Positions 53,749 to 62,989 of a DNA stretch of 64,000 nt are shown piece by piece. Every line of letters starts with the position of its first letter. The first letter of the stretch is position 1. The DNA comes from Mantis religiosa (taxonomy: Eukaryota > Arthropoda > Insecta > Mantodea > Mantidae). Location of the stretch: positions 190,005,147 to 190,069,146 of the forward strand of contig CM060953.1 in NCBI GenBank assembly GCA_030765055.1, given 5' to 3'. The notes beneath the pieces were generated by a model, which saw nothing but the letters and a program-made list of their open reading frames with translations, was not told the origin of the DNA and did not search any database. Position numbers and translations under genes: made by a program.

Positions 53749-54312
53749 GTTTACCACACAATTGAAGACTACTGCCGAAATAGAATAGTCCGCTACAGCA
53801 ACGGGAATGAGTGCATCATAAGAGAGGTAAACAAGGGTTGCCCGCAAGGATGGGTGTGCGGGCCTATGTTCTGGGACATAGGTCTTGAGCAGACTCTGCG
53901 GAAGCTCGAGGCACAAGAAGACCTTCTCGCACATGCGGCATACGCAGACATTATACTCCTCTTTTGCGCAAACAACAGAAAGTGCTTAGAGAGGAAGGCT
54001 ACAAACACCTTGACCTGTCTACAAGAGGAGCTAACGAAAGCCAAACTGATAATATCCGATAGAAAGTCACAATACATCCTTTTAAAAGGAAAGCTCCAAC
54101 GTGACCCTTGCCTGAAACTTGGTGCCGCCCGGATCCCAAGTTTAAGATGCGTAAACTACCTCGGCGTAATGCTACAAGAAGGGCATCAAGACGCACATCG
54201 ATTACGTTACGCAAAAGGCGCACAACGTCCTTGCCAAAATTGCGAGGTTAAGCAAAAATTACGGCACCATCCCATTCAAAGCCGTCGTCCTATACAACAA
54301 AAACCTGCTTAG
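53749..54312 (+). pseudogene. R1-like LINE reverse transcriptase, C-terminal half
   Basis: Open from 53749 in the RT frame: CIIREVNKGCPQGWVCGPMF (the PQG motif of the RT), then AHAAYADIILLFCANN, where the catalytic YADD is YADI, so the enzyme would be inactive. Next come LTKAKLIISDRKSQYILLKG and RCVNYLGVMLQEGHQ, the usual Y-L-G-V-x-L thumb motif. Near 54185 the frame shifts; codons equivalent to NYGTIPFKAVVLYNKNLLSS and ANAWAHRLHLK then read in another frame up to 54410. Confidence 0.85.
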
Positions 54313-54409
54313 CTCAATCGTTGGACACGCTGCCAATGCCTGGGCACACAGGCTGCACCTGAAAACCGCCAGTACAGCACTACGCAAGCTCCAACGCAGA
54401 ATTCTAATA

Positions 54410-54958
54410 ATGATGACAGGAGCATTTGCTATGACAACAACTGACGCTCTCCTCGTGGTGCTAGGGCTAATTCCTATAGATCTGGAGATTCGCCGGAGAG
54501 CTGCATGCTACTGGCTACGTGGCGTAGTCCGCGATGAGCTAGAAATTAAGCAAGTACTAATTGCTGAATGGCAACAAGAAACGGACGCGAGCACAACCGG
54601 CAGGTGTACGTATGACATTTTACCAAACATCGAGGAACGCCTGAAAATGAAATTCCTACAGCCATCCAGAGGTTTAATACATTACGTGACTGGCCATGGC
54701 CCATACTCCAGCTACCTCCACAGATTCCATCTGAAAGACACAGAAAACTGCCGATGTGGAACAACTGAAACACCGGAACAATCAGTATGGGAATGTCCGC
54801 TAACAATACGATATAGGACAACAGCGCTGTCGTACGTACAGGTCAAGACAATTCACGAAATTATAAGAAGCAAACGACTCTGGACTTGGTTCGACAAAGC
54901 GGCAAACACTTTCTCAATTAAGGTAAGAGAAGAATTCACCAATGGAAGACAACTTTAA
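54410..54958 (+). CDS. R1-like LINE ORF2 C-terminal region
   Basis: Open frame of 182 codons; the Met shown is internal to the original ORF2. ALLVVLGLIPIDLEIRRRAA is the P-L-E region after the RT; HRFHLKDTENCRCGTTETPE with SVWECP is the C-x-C...C zinc-binding end typical of R1/Jockey-type LINEs. It closes with WFDKAANTFSIKVREEF. It follows the RT part after a frame-shifted stretch, so it is a broken-ORF segment rather than an independent gene. Confidence 0.8.
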   Translation: MMTGAFAMTTTDALLVVLGLIPIDLEIRRRAACYWLRGVVRDELEIKQVLIAEWQQETDASTTGRCTYDILPNIEERLKMKFLQPSRGLIHYVTGHGPYSSYLHRFHLKDTENCRCGTTETPEQSVWECPLTIRYRTTALSYVQVKTIHEIIRSKRLWTWFDKAANTFSIKVREEFTNGRQL

Positions 54959-55175
54959 ACAACACTCTTGACAAGGACAAATTACCGGAGATGACAGAAA
55001 ATAGTTAGGTTAATGTTAGTTGATGTTAGAAATTAATTAATATATGTTAATAATTGTAAGTACTCCTAGGGTACCTCAAAAATACTCATTATAAAACAAA
55101 TGTAACACTAAACTGAATAAAGAGCGGAATACGGTGTGGTTTGTAAAATAGGCACCAGTCCATCATAATTAAAGA

Positions 55176-55209
55176 GGCCGAGGTCTTGCTCTACAGCAAG
55201 ACCTCGGCC
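55176..55209 (+). other. Perfect hairpin before T run at LINE 3' end
   Basis: GGCCGAGGTCTTGCT (55176-55190), loop CTAC, AGCAAGACCTCGGCC (55195-55209): a perfect 15-bp stem with a 4-nt loop, followed by six T. It looks like a bacterial intrinsic terminator, but it lies at the 3' end of a eukaryotic LINE, where a stem-loop may be recognised by the element's RT, or the T run may stop Pol III. Confidence 0.85.
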
Positions 55210-55229
55210 TTTTTTATTTTTCATTTTTT

Positions 55230-55475
55230 ATATCAGATAAAATGCTGGAAGTATCCTCCACCAGTATCTGTACATGTTTGTACTCGTCTCACCATATACT
55301 CAGAAATTTCACGGCTTGTATCCTCGCCAATATTACTTATTTATGTTCAAAGAAATTTATGTTTTGTATCCAAGAAAACATTCTGTCAACAGCGAAAAAC
55401 CACGAGATTTTGTCAGATTGGTCGGTTACCGAAATTGGAACTACCAGACATCTTCTGAGACACTTCTCTTGCTAC
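55230..55475 (-). pseudogene. Mariner-like M4, copy 3, right part
   Basis: Continuation of the M4 copy: minus-strand C-terminal codons REISEYMVRRVQTCT, then GGGYFQHFI, after NISNIGEDTS. Upstream codons are frame-shifted. Confidence 0.7.
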
Positions 55476-56124
55476 TGTTTGAATCAAATTCTCCGTTACC
55501 TAACTAAATGTTCGCTTTTATAAGCATGCTGTTGCTTACAGTGAATTTATTTCAAGTTTTCCTTTGGCTAGCTCTTTTGAGGAATAATCCAGACTTGCAG
55601 TTATTCACTTTCACTTTGTGTCTGTCAAAACTTTTCCTTCAAATCTGTAAGTATTTCCGAATCCGGAACAACCTTATTTACACTTTCAGAATTTCCAGTT
55701 CTATTTACCAGATTTGAAACCAGATTCTTTTCCTCTTTCTAAAGTTTCCGTAGCAGTTTGTAGAACTAAACTTCACAATCTGCCAACTTTTCCAGTAGCT
55801 GTATGCCACTTTCTTTTGCTAGCCTGTCTTCCATCATCGCTGAGTTTCATGCCCAGTTAAAAAGACATATTTACTTGCGGTTAGAGCTTTGCTAGATCTT
55901 AATAAAATAATTTTTGTTTGTCTAACGCTTCAATACTGTTACATTTATGTATAATAAGTAAATACTTGCATTTCTGAAAGCTTTTATCGTATCCAGAACT
56001 TACATAACCAAGATAAAGGAATAATTTAGAAATTAAGAAGGAAGGAACTATTCCTCCATTCATTAATTCGCGTACAAAATCCTTCATTTAATAGATTTAG
56101 GGCAACATTGCATTTTTCAAAATA
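55476..56124. other. Unassigned AT-rich DNA (55.5-56.1 kb)
   Basis: No feature recognised. Confidence 0.5.
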
Positions 56125-57610
56125 CGAGCGTTGTTCAATAACGAAAGATCATAATATTTTACGGTCATAATTTTTCGTACTAAAATTCAAACTTATATTC
56201 CGTTAGCTTAATGTGAAACAAACGCGCCTTAGTAGTTTCATTGTTGGTACTCCTGGTTCTTGCCTGTGAGAACCAGGCAAGTTCAGACATGTTCAGTATT
56301 GCCTACCGCTGCAATGGAGGTAACACGCGAGGAACAATATGCGGCTTTGAAATTCTCCTTTCGTCTCAACAAATCTTCAGTTGAGGCCTATACAATGTTA
56401 TAGGAGGCCTATGGAGAGTCTGTTCTTCCCTACAGCACAGCCCGAAGGTGGTTTAAAATATTCAAAAAGGGGAGACCATCAATTTCAAAGGAAGGTGGAC
56501 CAGATTCTCCAGTTACTGTTTTCACGGAAAAAAACATCAACACTGCTGCTGTCATTGTGAGAGAGAATCGACGAATTACCTTAAGATCACTTTCTGAAAT
56601 AATGAACATTTCATTGCGTGCCACCCACACGTTGGTGACAGAAACATTACACATGAGACGTGTTTGTGCGCGATGGGTTCCAAGACTGTTGATTTCCAAA
56701 CAAAAGGACATTCGCATGCAGGTCTGCATGCAGTTAAAGTTGATGTTAGAGGAAGATCCAGAGCTTCATTCGAACGTAATCACTGCTGACGGAACTTGGC
56801 TACATCATTTTGATCCTGAGAGCAAACAGCAAAGCTCTGTGTGGAAATCTCCTTCATCACCAACCTCCAAAAACGAAAAAGTCGTTGCTTCTGCTGGGAA
56901 AGTTATGGTAATCTCATTCTTTGATATTCATGGAATGGTTTATCAGCCTGTTGTCTCTGCAGACACATCAGTAACTAGACAATACTACAGGGCTGTCCTG
57001 AAATCATTGCAAGTCCATATCAGGCGCAAAAGACCACATTTCCATGAAGCAGGTTGGATGCCGCACCGCGATTATGCGGGGCCGCATATTGTCAATGTTG
57101 TTGCTGAATATCTTGCAAAAATCAGCGTGAAGTGCATCTCTTAACCTCCCTGTAGTCCAAATTTAGCCCCAGGTGAGTACTTTCTATTCCCTAACTTGAA
57201 GAAACCCCTTTGTAGGAGGCATTATCCATCATCAGAAGTAGTGGTGAAGGCTGCAGAGGCGATTTTGAAGGGTCTCTCAAAATGGTTTCCAGCATCAACG
57301 TGAAGTGGATCCCTCACCCTCCCTATAGTCCGGATTTAGCCCCATGTGATTTTTTTCTATTCCAGAACTTGAGGAAACGCCTTCGTGGGAGGCATTATCC
57401 ATCATCAAAGCAGTGGTGAAGGCTGCGGAGGTGATTTTGAAGGATCTCTCAAAAATGGTTTACAGCATATCTTTGAAGACTGACAGAAACGCTGGGACAA
57501 CTACATCGCATTAAGGGTAGACTATTTTGAGAAGGACCATCAAAATTATGAGGATGAGTAAAGGTACGTTGTCAAAAAAATTGTGATCATTCTTTATTTA
57601 ACAGCCCTCG
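56125..57610 (+). mobile_element. Mariner M2, copy d (full length plus tandem duplication)
   Basis: Plus-strand M2 between TAs (56123-56124, 57611-57612), 1486 bp. The N-terminus starts MEVTREEQYAALKFSFRLNK and has a TAG after VEAYTML. Frame 56557-57144 continues with RENRRITLRSLSEIMNIS, CARWVPRLL, ADGTWLHHFDPES (first Asp kept, Glu of DETW lost) and GWMPHRDYAGPHIVNV (second Asp). The third block occurs twice because 173 bp (57121-57293 and 57294-57466) are duplicated: the first copy has TAA and loses the PCD motif; the second reads YSPDLAPCDFFLF. Together these account for an element about 190 bp longer than copy b. Non-functional. Confidence 0.9.
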
Positions 57611-57629
57611 TATTACAAATGAGGGCTAC

Positions 57630-58190
57630 GCATCGTACAGGGTGACTCACAAAATGTTATACATTGAAATTGTGTACTAAATATGTTAATTTCGGGTTGG
57701 CAACGCTGGAATGATGCGACAATTAGCTGTAATTCGTGCATGGTTCAACAGTGTCAATATCGCGTTTGTGTGATTCCACCGCTGCAGTTTAGTAAAATGG
57801 CGGACAGAGGCTGGTTGACACTAGAACAGAAAGTGAAAACTGTGGTTTTACGGGGGAAAAAGAAGGGCGAGCAGAGACGGAACGACGTTTTCGTGTTCAT
57901 TTTCGTACGAGGTGTTCTCCGTGTAGACAGACGGTGTATAGACTAACCACACAATTTAAAACTGACGGCCTTATTTTAGAGCAAAACGACCTCGTGTCAA
58001 CACAATCCGTACTCCAGAGAATATCGAGTATGTGAGAGTGGCTTTAACACGAAGTCCAGGAAACCCACGAGACGAGCTTCGGCCGAAATGGGCACCTCAC
58101 GTCGTTCGCTTGAAAGAGTACTTCACTGCTTTGCAAACTGACGGAACACGAGAAGGTACCGCGATTACAGTTTGCGACTTCGTCTCTTGC
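57630..58190 (+). pseudogene. Tc1-like M5 transposase, N-terminal part
   Basis: The 5' end has TACAGGGTGACTCACAAAAT, a likely TIR. ATG at 57797: MADRGWLTLEQKVKTVVLRG, then frame-shifted FRVHFRTRCSPCRQTV and, after another break, TQFKTDGLILEQKRPRVNTI with RTPENIEYVRVALTRSPG. This is the paired-type HTH and linker of a Tc1-like transposase. Several frameshifts; the sequence changes to unrelated DNA near 58.19 kb. Confidence 0.75.
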
Positions 58191-58985
58191 AAATGATGAT
58201 GCCGTGATTCATAACACATGGTATTGTTGCGTGTATAGGCTGAGCAAGATTTGAAAATTTCTGTAATAATTATTCTGTAACATGTATTATATATGTCTTG
58301 AGTCTGGGCACAGCTGTGTGTAAAAATTGTATGATTAAGCGTAAGTTTTTCTGACTGGCAAAACATGTACTTTGGACTGGTGAATCATACATCCTGCTGG
58401 CTTAGGGAATTAATTCACAGGTGGCCTGCAACAGGTCTCAACTTGTTCTCCATGTTTTAAACAATGAATCACACATCCTGCTGATCAAGGTAAATAATGC
58501 TTAGTTGGTCAGTAACAGGTTTAAACATGTGCTCCATGTTGTAAACAATGATTGCACAATATGGTGCAAATTAACAGTTAGCGTGGGAATTGCTAAGTTG
58601 ACTTTTTGGCAGTACCCCTATTTATCCTTGGTTGAGTTAGCCCCCAGGGGAGAGACTTCACAGAGATTTGAGAGGGAACTTGCTGCCGGTCTCTGTAAGA
58701 ATCAACAAGAGTTTATTTCAAAGTCCTACCACGAGTAAGATCGCCAGCTGGGCGTACCAGATCGTACACCTTTTGACAGTCACACAAGGTTCAAGCCATA
58801 CAAACAACACATCGCCAAAGGTAAAGTTGCATTATGTTATTATGTATTTAAATGTTACCAAAGCGCCCCTGATCTCATCCAGATCCAGGGGGTTCCCAGC
58901 AGAAATACTAGGCTTCTTTGAAATACAGTTATTCAGTTCAGTTTGACTTAGATGTTTCTTTCGCTCTACCCTTTCAGTAGCTACA
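58191..58985. other. Unassigned insert in M5 with 84-bp duplication
   Basis: About 0.8 kb separating the M5 halves. It contains an imperfect direct repeat with 84-bp period (58382-58465 and 58466 onward: GAATCAYACATCCTGCTG, CTCCATGTTKTAAACAAT). No protein recognised. It may be an inserted element of unknown type. Confidence 0.55.
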
Positions 58986-60150
58986 TCCCAGTTGCAGATT
59001 AGGTTTGTAAGTCTTTCACCCTCTTACAATCCTGATCCACAACAGTATTCTGATGGGGTTTACCTTGATTTGAACGGTAGCGTCAATAGGCACGAGAACC
59101 TCCCGGTGTTGTACACGACATTGAGGATTACGTACAAAGAGTTAGTGTATGGGGTGCCATATCCAGCCACGGAATCATTGCGCCAAACTTTTTACCGACA
59201 CAGTTAACAGTGCGCGCTACTTGGACATGTTGCAGAACAATTTTCTTCCGCAAATTTATGGAACAGGGTTGCCAATGGAGATTCAATGGTTTAGGCAAGA
59301 TGGAGCTCGTCCACATACAAAAAAGTTATTCTGGATTTGCTGCACCAATATTTCGTGGTCCGTGTGATGTTCCATCGATATTCTGAACAATGGATATTGT
59401 GACTTTGTGTGTTCGTGAAATTAAAAGTCCAATTGCACAAACTCAAAATGGTCTTTATTTCCACCGAATTACAGTTGGCACACGTGCCGATTACACAGGA
59501 TTACGTAATGCACACAATTACAATTCGTCGGTTCGTCTGTCACAGGTCCACTGCACGCCCACAATCACGTACAACTCTGATACACGTACACTGTCTTCCT
59601 GTCCGTTCGCTCACTCGGCGCTCCTCCCGCTGTTCTCCAAGAACTAAACTCTTCTACGGCCCGGCGCGTCGCTTATATAACACCAACTGACCTATCTAGA
59701 AGGTTCCGGGTTAGATGAAATATCCCGACTGTTCCAGACGTCAAAGGGAGGGGAAGGAGGCAGCCAGCCACCAGTGACACTTTCCTCACCATCCCCTTCA
59801 GTGAACGCCACAAGACAAATGGGTAGGCGTGGTCTAAGTGCTTCCGTCTGGCTCTACTGCCGGCCAGTTCTATCGGGAGTTCCGACGTTCGGGTGACAAT
59901 ATTATTCCCTGTGATTATTTCTTATGGGGATATTTGAAGGAGATAGTCTACCGCAACACACCACGCACTCTAATACAACTGTGAGCGGCTAGCACAACCT
60001 TTTTCCAGGAAAGAACAGAAGACATGTGTCGTAGAGTGAACGGACACGTCACAGTTCGTCTCGAAGAGGTGTTACGTCAACAAGGTGGACTATTGAACAT
60101 GTACTGCACGCTCACTGAGCATATACATTATTATGATTAATGTAAGAAAT
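58986..60150 (+). pseudogene. Tc1-like M5 transposase, catalytic part (split by LTR)
   Basis: Plus strand, several frames. Near 59.06 kb is GSVNRHENLPVLY; at 59149-59367 WGAISSHGIIAP-like codons lead to FTDTVNSARYLDMLQNNFLP and IQWFRQDGARPHTKK (second catalytic Asp). After the solo LTR, DYFLWGYLKE-like codons (59.91-59.95 kb) give the third acidic block, and 60.01-60.12 kb reads RTEDMCRRVNGHVTVRLEEV with LRQQGG. Stops and shifts throughout. Confidence 0.75.
59398..59898 (-). mobile_element. Solo LTR related to the gypsy element
   Basis: 501 bp, TGTGACTTTGTG to TTCGGGTGACA in plus reading, flanked by ATAT on both sides (59394-59397 and 59899-59902). It shares its first 60 or so bases with the 584-bp LTRs at 39.8 and 41.5 kb (GTTCGTGAAAT, AAAAGTCCAATT, TCTTTATTTCCACCGA) and a TATA-like CTTATATAAC. 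The interior has diverged, so it is a sister subfamily. Inserted in the M5 transposase between the second and third catalytic blocks. Confidence 0.9.
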
Positions 60151-60343
60151 ATAATATTGACATGCTTTAGTTACTAGTTGAAGTATATTCCGGGCTTGTA
60201 GGCCGTGGTCCCAGCCCACCGTCCACCCGGACCAATCACAGCAGACTCCCTCCAGCCACTTGTATAAATACCGCGGTCCTCGGTGCAAACAGAACAGTCG
60301 CTGTTGAAATACCCACTAGAGTACTTCGACCTAGCCACTGCCA

Positions 60344-60382
60344 CTGAGGATGTCTGCCGTAGTCGCAGACGAAACGTCTGGG
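60344..60382 (+). ncRNA. Hammerhead-like ribozyme core (putative)
   Basis: CTGAGGA (60344-60350), one T, then stem II GTCTGC/GCAGAC (60352-60357, 60365-60370) closing a CGTAGTC loop, then GAAA (60371-60374) and CGTC (60375-60378). The order CUGANGA, stem II, GAAA, short stem III, GUC fits minimal hammerheads of Penelope-like elements; CCA before and TGG after could pair as the start of stem I. The extra U before stem II departs from the canonical core, so activity is uncertain. Confidence 0.5.
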
Positions 60383-60933
60383 AAGAAGAAGAAATAGAAG
60401 AAGACGAAGAGGAAGACGAAGAATAAGAAGAATAAGAATTAGAAGAATAATTAGAAGAAGAGTTAGAAGAAGAATTAGAAAAAGAAGAATTAGAAAAAGA
60501 AGAATTAGAAAAAGAAGAATTAGAAGAAGAACAATTAGAAGAAGAACAATTAGAAGAAGAACAATTAGAAGAAGAACAATTAGAAGAAGAACAATTAGAA
60601 GAAGAACAATTAGAAGAAGAACAATTAGAAGAAGAAGAATTAGAAGAAGAAGAATTAGAAGAAGAAGAATTAGAAGAAGAAGAATTAGAAGAAGAAGAAT
60701 TAGAAGAAGAAGAATTAGAAGAGGAAGAGGAAGAGGAAGAGGAAGAGGAAGAGGAAGAGGAAGAGGAAGAGGAAGAGGAAGAGGAAGAGGAAGAGGAAGA
60801 GGAAGAGGAAGAGGAAGAGGAAGAGGAAGAGGAAGAGGAAGAGGAAGAGGAAGAGGAAGAGGAAGAGGAAGAGGAAGAGGAAGAGGAAGAGGAAGAGGAA
60901 GAGGAAGAGGAAGAGGAAGAGGAAGAGGAAGAG
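60382..60933 (+). repeat. Purine tract (AGAAGA / GAGGAA)n
   Basis: The first half is built on AGAAGAAGAATTAGAAG units (17-18 bp, with an ACAATTAG variant block); the second half, from 60720, is pure GAGGAA. The Leu/Pro minus frame of 245 codons is an artefact. Confidence 0.95.
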
Positions 60934-61139
60934 CCCAGTAGTCCACGGCCTCCAAGCCCGGAATATACTTCAACGGCCGTGAAATCCTTAGAACCTTGAT
61001 GCTTTAGTTATTAACAGTTAAATCAACAATTTACAATGTATGATATTTCGTGTGCCACACTGTATCTACCAATTTTATTAATAAACAGTCTGTATGGGAA
61101 TATCAACTTCTTTTACATTTACGTCCTTTGACATTAAAT

Positions 61140-61345
61140 GGTATCGAATGATGAATTAAAGGGGTGAAATGATGCTCAAATGAGTCCGGGGTCCATGGAG
61201 CTGAGAATTCCCCACATTCCTTTATCAGGGCAAGGAAACCCTTGGAAAATCCTTATCCAGGTAAGCCGCCCTAACCGAGATTCTAACTCGGGACCTCTTG
61301 AACGTGAGGCAGACACGCTACCATCTACGCTATGGAGTCGCGCAA
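61140..61345 (-). repeat. SINE A copy
   Basis: GAATGATGAATTAAAGGGGT, GAAATGATGCTCAAATGAGT, CCTTATCCAGGTAAGCCGCC; minus-strand B-box region GAGTTAGAATCTCGGTTAGG, head CGTGTCTGCCTCACGTTCAA. Confidence 0.85.
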
Positions 61346-61660
61346 TGCTAACTTTATTACATACACTAAAATTTAGAGGAGCGAAACAATTATAACAATA
61401 ACCTAAATTATCTCGCAATCAAAATAAACATCGGTAAAAATTGCTTTATTATATACTTCCTTTTAGGCGCAATGGTAACAAGTGAATTGTTAGATATCAA
61501 AAATTAACTGTAGAACAGTCGCTATATGCCGTATTTGAAAATTCCGTTTCATTTGTATGACCTGGAGGGAAACAAGCAAATAACAAAGACTATCTAAGGA
61601 ATTGCTAATTTCAAAGTAGGATATGTTTGACAGTTTTGTTATGTTTGTTTTCCTTTCAAT
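61346..61660. other. Unassigned DNA
   Basis: Nothing recognised between two SINE A copies. Confidence 0.45.
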
Positions 61661-61830
61661 TACAGAATGAATGAAATGGGCAAAATGCTGTTAAAATTAG
61701 TCCCGATGTCCAAGGAGCTTAGAGACTCTGAGACTAATCTTTCACAGAAAGCTCAAAGCAATTGGTTCTAACCAAGATTTGAACTCGTGACCTGGTGCTG
61801 CTAACTCTACACCAGAGAGGTGGGTTTTAA
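61661..61830 (-). repeat. SINE A copy, degraded
   Basis: GAATGAATGAAATGGGC, AAGGAGCTTAGAGACTC, minus-strand GTCACGAGTTCAAATCTTGG (B-box region). The body is shortened. Confidence 0.65.
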
Positions 61831-62476
61831 CATTATTTAAGCTGCACTTTTGTATCTATTTCTTACGGATGACCAGTTGTTCAAAAGTATTTCAGAATGA
61901 ATGGAAATTAAGAGGTTATTTAGTATAAATTAATCTTTTGCGGATTTAACAAAATTTGTACACAATAATCATTTCCAGCACTAACATGTAGTTCATGCTT
62001 TTTGCCCTCCTACATCTCAGTTTAAACCATGGCATTTGCTGACCTCACAAAGCAAGTAGATGTACATTTAGTAGTGTCCCATGACATGCTCTTGGACGTC
62101 ACTAATCCAACCGCTGAGGCTGAGATTCAATTCGCCTAGTTATTCCGCAGACGTGTATCACTCATATGTCAGAGAAGTTGCCTATGTAGCAAGGGGTTCT
62201 GAATGTGGAAGGACCTTCCACGTGTACATACATACTTAAATTAGGTTGCTGTGGTATTCAGAGTCTCCTTCTACTGATATATTGGTCGTGAGAGACCTCT
62301 AATCTTCAGTACCTACTTCTTTAGGTTTTACTTTTAGGCCTACCCACACTAGCAGCTAGTTGAAAACAAAGGTTTCTCAGAATGATGGAGTTGCCTCAGA
62401 CTAAAGGAAGGGCACGGATCGGGTTGAACGTACGGCAGAACATAGCAAAAGGTGCAGTGCCCCATTCTATGCGGGC
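61831..62476. other. Unassigned DNA (61.8-62.5 kb)
   Basis: No recognisable feature. Confidence 0.45.
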
Positions 62477-62722
62477 GGCCACGCCGTGGCTCAGTGGTTA
62501 GACCGCTTGGCTCTCACCAAGGCGGCCCGGGTTCGATCCCAGGCGACCGCAAAGTGAGATTCGTGGTGGACAACACGGCGTTGGGGCGGGTTTTCTCCGG
62601 GACCTCCGGTTTCCCCCGCCATGTCATTCCACCAGTGCTCCATCTTCATCTCATGTATCATCAGTGTCACCGCCTGCGGTGCCGCATGTAGTAAAAGCGC
62701 GCGTTAAACACTACACACACAC
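62477..62722 (+). repeat. SINE E (tRNA-derived) with target duplication
   Basis: Head: CGTGGCTCAGTGGTTAGACC (A box), CTCACCAAGGCGGC, CCCGGGTTCGATCCCAGGCG (B box); acceptor-like GGCGGCCACG. The body is GC-rich (GGGACCTCCGGTTTCCCC) and ends in an ACACTACACACACACC tail. An imperfect duplication TTCTATGYGGGC flanks it (about 62465 and 62724). Confidence 0.85.
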
Positions 62723-62989
62723 CTTCTATGTGGGCCGCTTTTACTTTTAAAAATAGAATGTATATAAATCTCATCCAATCCCCCATAACTGACAACCACA
62801 TACTCTTTCACAAGTTTATTAAGAACTTAGACATAACTATTTATTTTGTTTTAATTCCTTACTTGGATAAATAAGTGAAATATAAACTGGCTTTTCCGCA
62901 ACCAGCACAAGAAATGAAGGTTAGCAACCCCAAAGCAAATTTAAGCAAATTGCGGCTTTACACCTTAGCAACTTACCGCATAAAAGGAT
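62723..62989. other. Unassigned DNA
   Basis: No feature recognised. Confidence 0.4.

Larger units (their letters stand above)
53747..55229 (+). mobile_element. R1-like LINE, 5'-truncated
   Basis: Non-LTR retrotransposon inserted in an M4 copy, with at least the 6-bp duplication ATATCA on both sides (53741-53746, 55230-55235). It starts inside the RT domain and runs through the C-terminal region to a 3' UTR ending in a hairpin and a T-rich tail. Removing it restores the M4 sequence TTTACATATCAGATAAAATG. The two ORF parts are described separately. Confidence 0.85.
60174..60998. mobile_element. 825-bp element with inverted ends and 12-bp TSD
   Basis: Flanked by ATGCTTTAGTTA (60162-60173 and 60999-61010). 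Close to the ends are inverted repeats of about 32 bp: GTTGAAGTATATTCCGGGCT (from 60177) and its complement up to 60974. Inside: a TATA-like TATAAATA at 60263, a hammerhead-like motif at 60344-60382, and a 0.55-kb purine tract. No ORF other than simple-repeat translations. The variable-length TSD and the ribozyme-like motif suggest a non-autonomous Penelope-type unit; this is inference. Confidence 0.65.

Noticed and set aside
55176..55216. Bacterial intrinsic terminator
   Set aside because: Hairpin plus T run fits the shape, but the context is the 3' end of an insect-type LINE with a target duplication.
60236..60973. 245-codon Leu/Pro minus frame
   Set aside because: Translation of the (GAGGAA)n tract inside the 825-bp element.
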